Position numbers and translations under genes: made by a program. Of a stretch of 5,320 bases of DNA, positions 5,092 through 5,320 are shown one piece after another. Source of the DNA: CAZHBD01 sp964530555 (GTDB lineage Bacteria > Patescibacteriota > Saccharimonadia > Saccharimonadales > AWTP1-31); the NCBI GenBank assembly GCA_964530555.1, contig CAZHBD010000049.1, positions 1 to 5,320 on the forward strand, in the 5' to 3' direction. The notes beneath the pieces are model-generated. The model saw only the letters and a program-made list of their open reading frames with translations. It was not told the DNA's origin and did no database searches. Every line of letters begins with the position of its first letter. Within the stretch, counting starts at the first letter, position 1.

Positions 5092-5320
5092 CGCAAATAA
5101 AGACCTGATTTTATACGTAAATCCGGATGGGACGCCGACAGGAGAGACGGCGCCAAAGCTTGATGCGCATACGGCGACGACGCGTCTGCACTCGGCTTTT
5201 TCTTGTTACATTTTTAATGACCAGAATCAGCTCTTGGTTACGCAGCGAGCTCTAAGCAAGAAAGTCTGGCCAGGTGTCTGGACCAACAGTGTGTGCGGCC
5301 ACCCTGGTCCTGGAGAAAGC
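5084..5320 (+). CDS. idi: Isopentenyl-diphosphate delta-isomerase, type I (partial, runs off the 3' end)
   Basis: Seventy-nine codons are present before the window ends. The match to type I (NUDIX-fold) IDI is strong and close to the E. coli enzyme. '[14 protein letters not shown]' at 27-40 supplies the two metal-binding histidines, His29 and His36. '[29 protein letters not shown]' covers 50-78 with catalytic Cys71 in 'NSVCGHP' followed by metal-ligand His73. The enzyme interconverts IPP and DMAPP in the cytoplasm using Mg2+ or Mn2+. The catalytic Glu pair and NUDIX-box region lie beyond the window. The start is TTG at 5084 with a strong upstream SD, overlapping the last codons of the ispH-like gene, so the two are cotranscribed and coupled. 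Type I IDI is needed where only IPP is supplied (mevalonate route or import) and is a balance enzyme in MEP organisms. Confidence 0.93.
   Translation, partial: MPNANKDLILYVNPDGTPTGETAPKLDAHTATTRLHSAFSCYIFNDQNQLLVTQRALSKKVWPGVWTNSVCGHPGPGES

Overview
The window reads as a compact chromosomal segment of a small-genome bacterium, most likely a Candidatus Saccharibacteria (TM7) or related Patescibacteria/CPR member. Three things point there: several short lineage-type membrane or exported proteins without recognisable domains, a cluster-less MutY-like glycosylase with an 'IETN' active-site block of the kind I associate with CPR and archaeal genomes, and very tight gene packing. The assignment is an inference from remembered family character, not a search. 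TGA acts as a stop here, so the Gracilibacteria/SR1 code is not in use.

Layout, all genes on the + strand except one remnant: (1) a 78-aa single-pass membrane protein (43-279). (2) A tight three-gene run (337-1404): an anchored extracytoplasmic protein, a minimal pterin-4a-carbinolamine dehydratase (PCD) homologue and a two-helix membrane protein. (3) A MutY-like adenine glycosylase without the iron-sulfur cluster (1422-2252). (4) A coupled pair: a secreted coiled-coil protein (2304-3095) and a Pro-rich/TM/Thr-rich membrane protein (3095-3718). (5) A 296-base gap holding the C-terminal remnant of a HAD phosphatase on the minus strand (3730-3972). (6) A divergent IspH/LytB homologue (4015-5091), overlapped by the start of a type I isopentenyl-diphosphate isomerase gene (idi, TTG start at 5084) that runs off the window.

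Regulation shows a clear pattern. Three transcription-unit-leading genes (43, 1422, 4015) carry an extended -10 element, TGG-TANNNT, ending exactly 6 bases before the start codon. This predicts leaderless mRNAs. Genes 3095 and 5084, internal to runs, instead have strong Shine-Dalgarno sequences and overlap the upstream stop. The gene at 2304 has the same type of promoter with a short leader and an SD-like site.

The most promising material for follow-up is the leaderless promoter architecture, the IspH homologue that keeps its iron-sulfur and catalytic residues but has lost the phosphate-binding Ser-Ser-Asn motif and sits next to idi, the altered MutY active site, and the two-gene envelope module of unknown function. 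I see no CRISPR array, insertion sequence, tRNA or rRNA, and no convincing intrinsic terminator.
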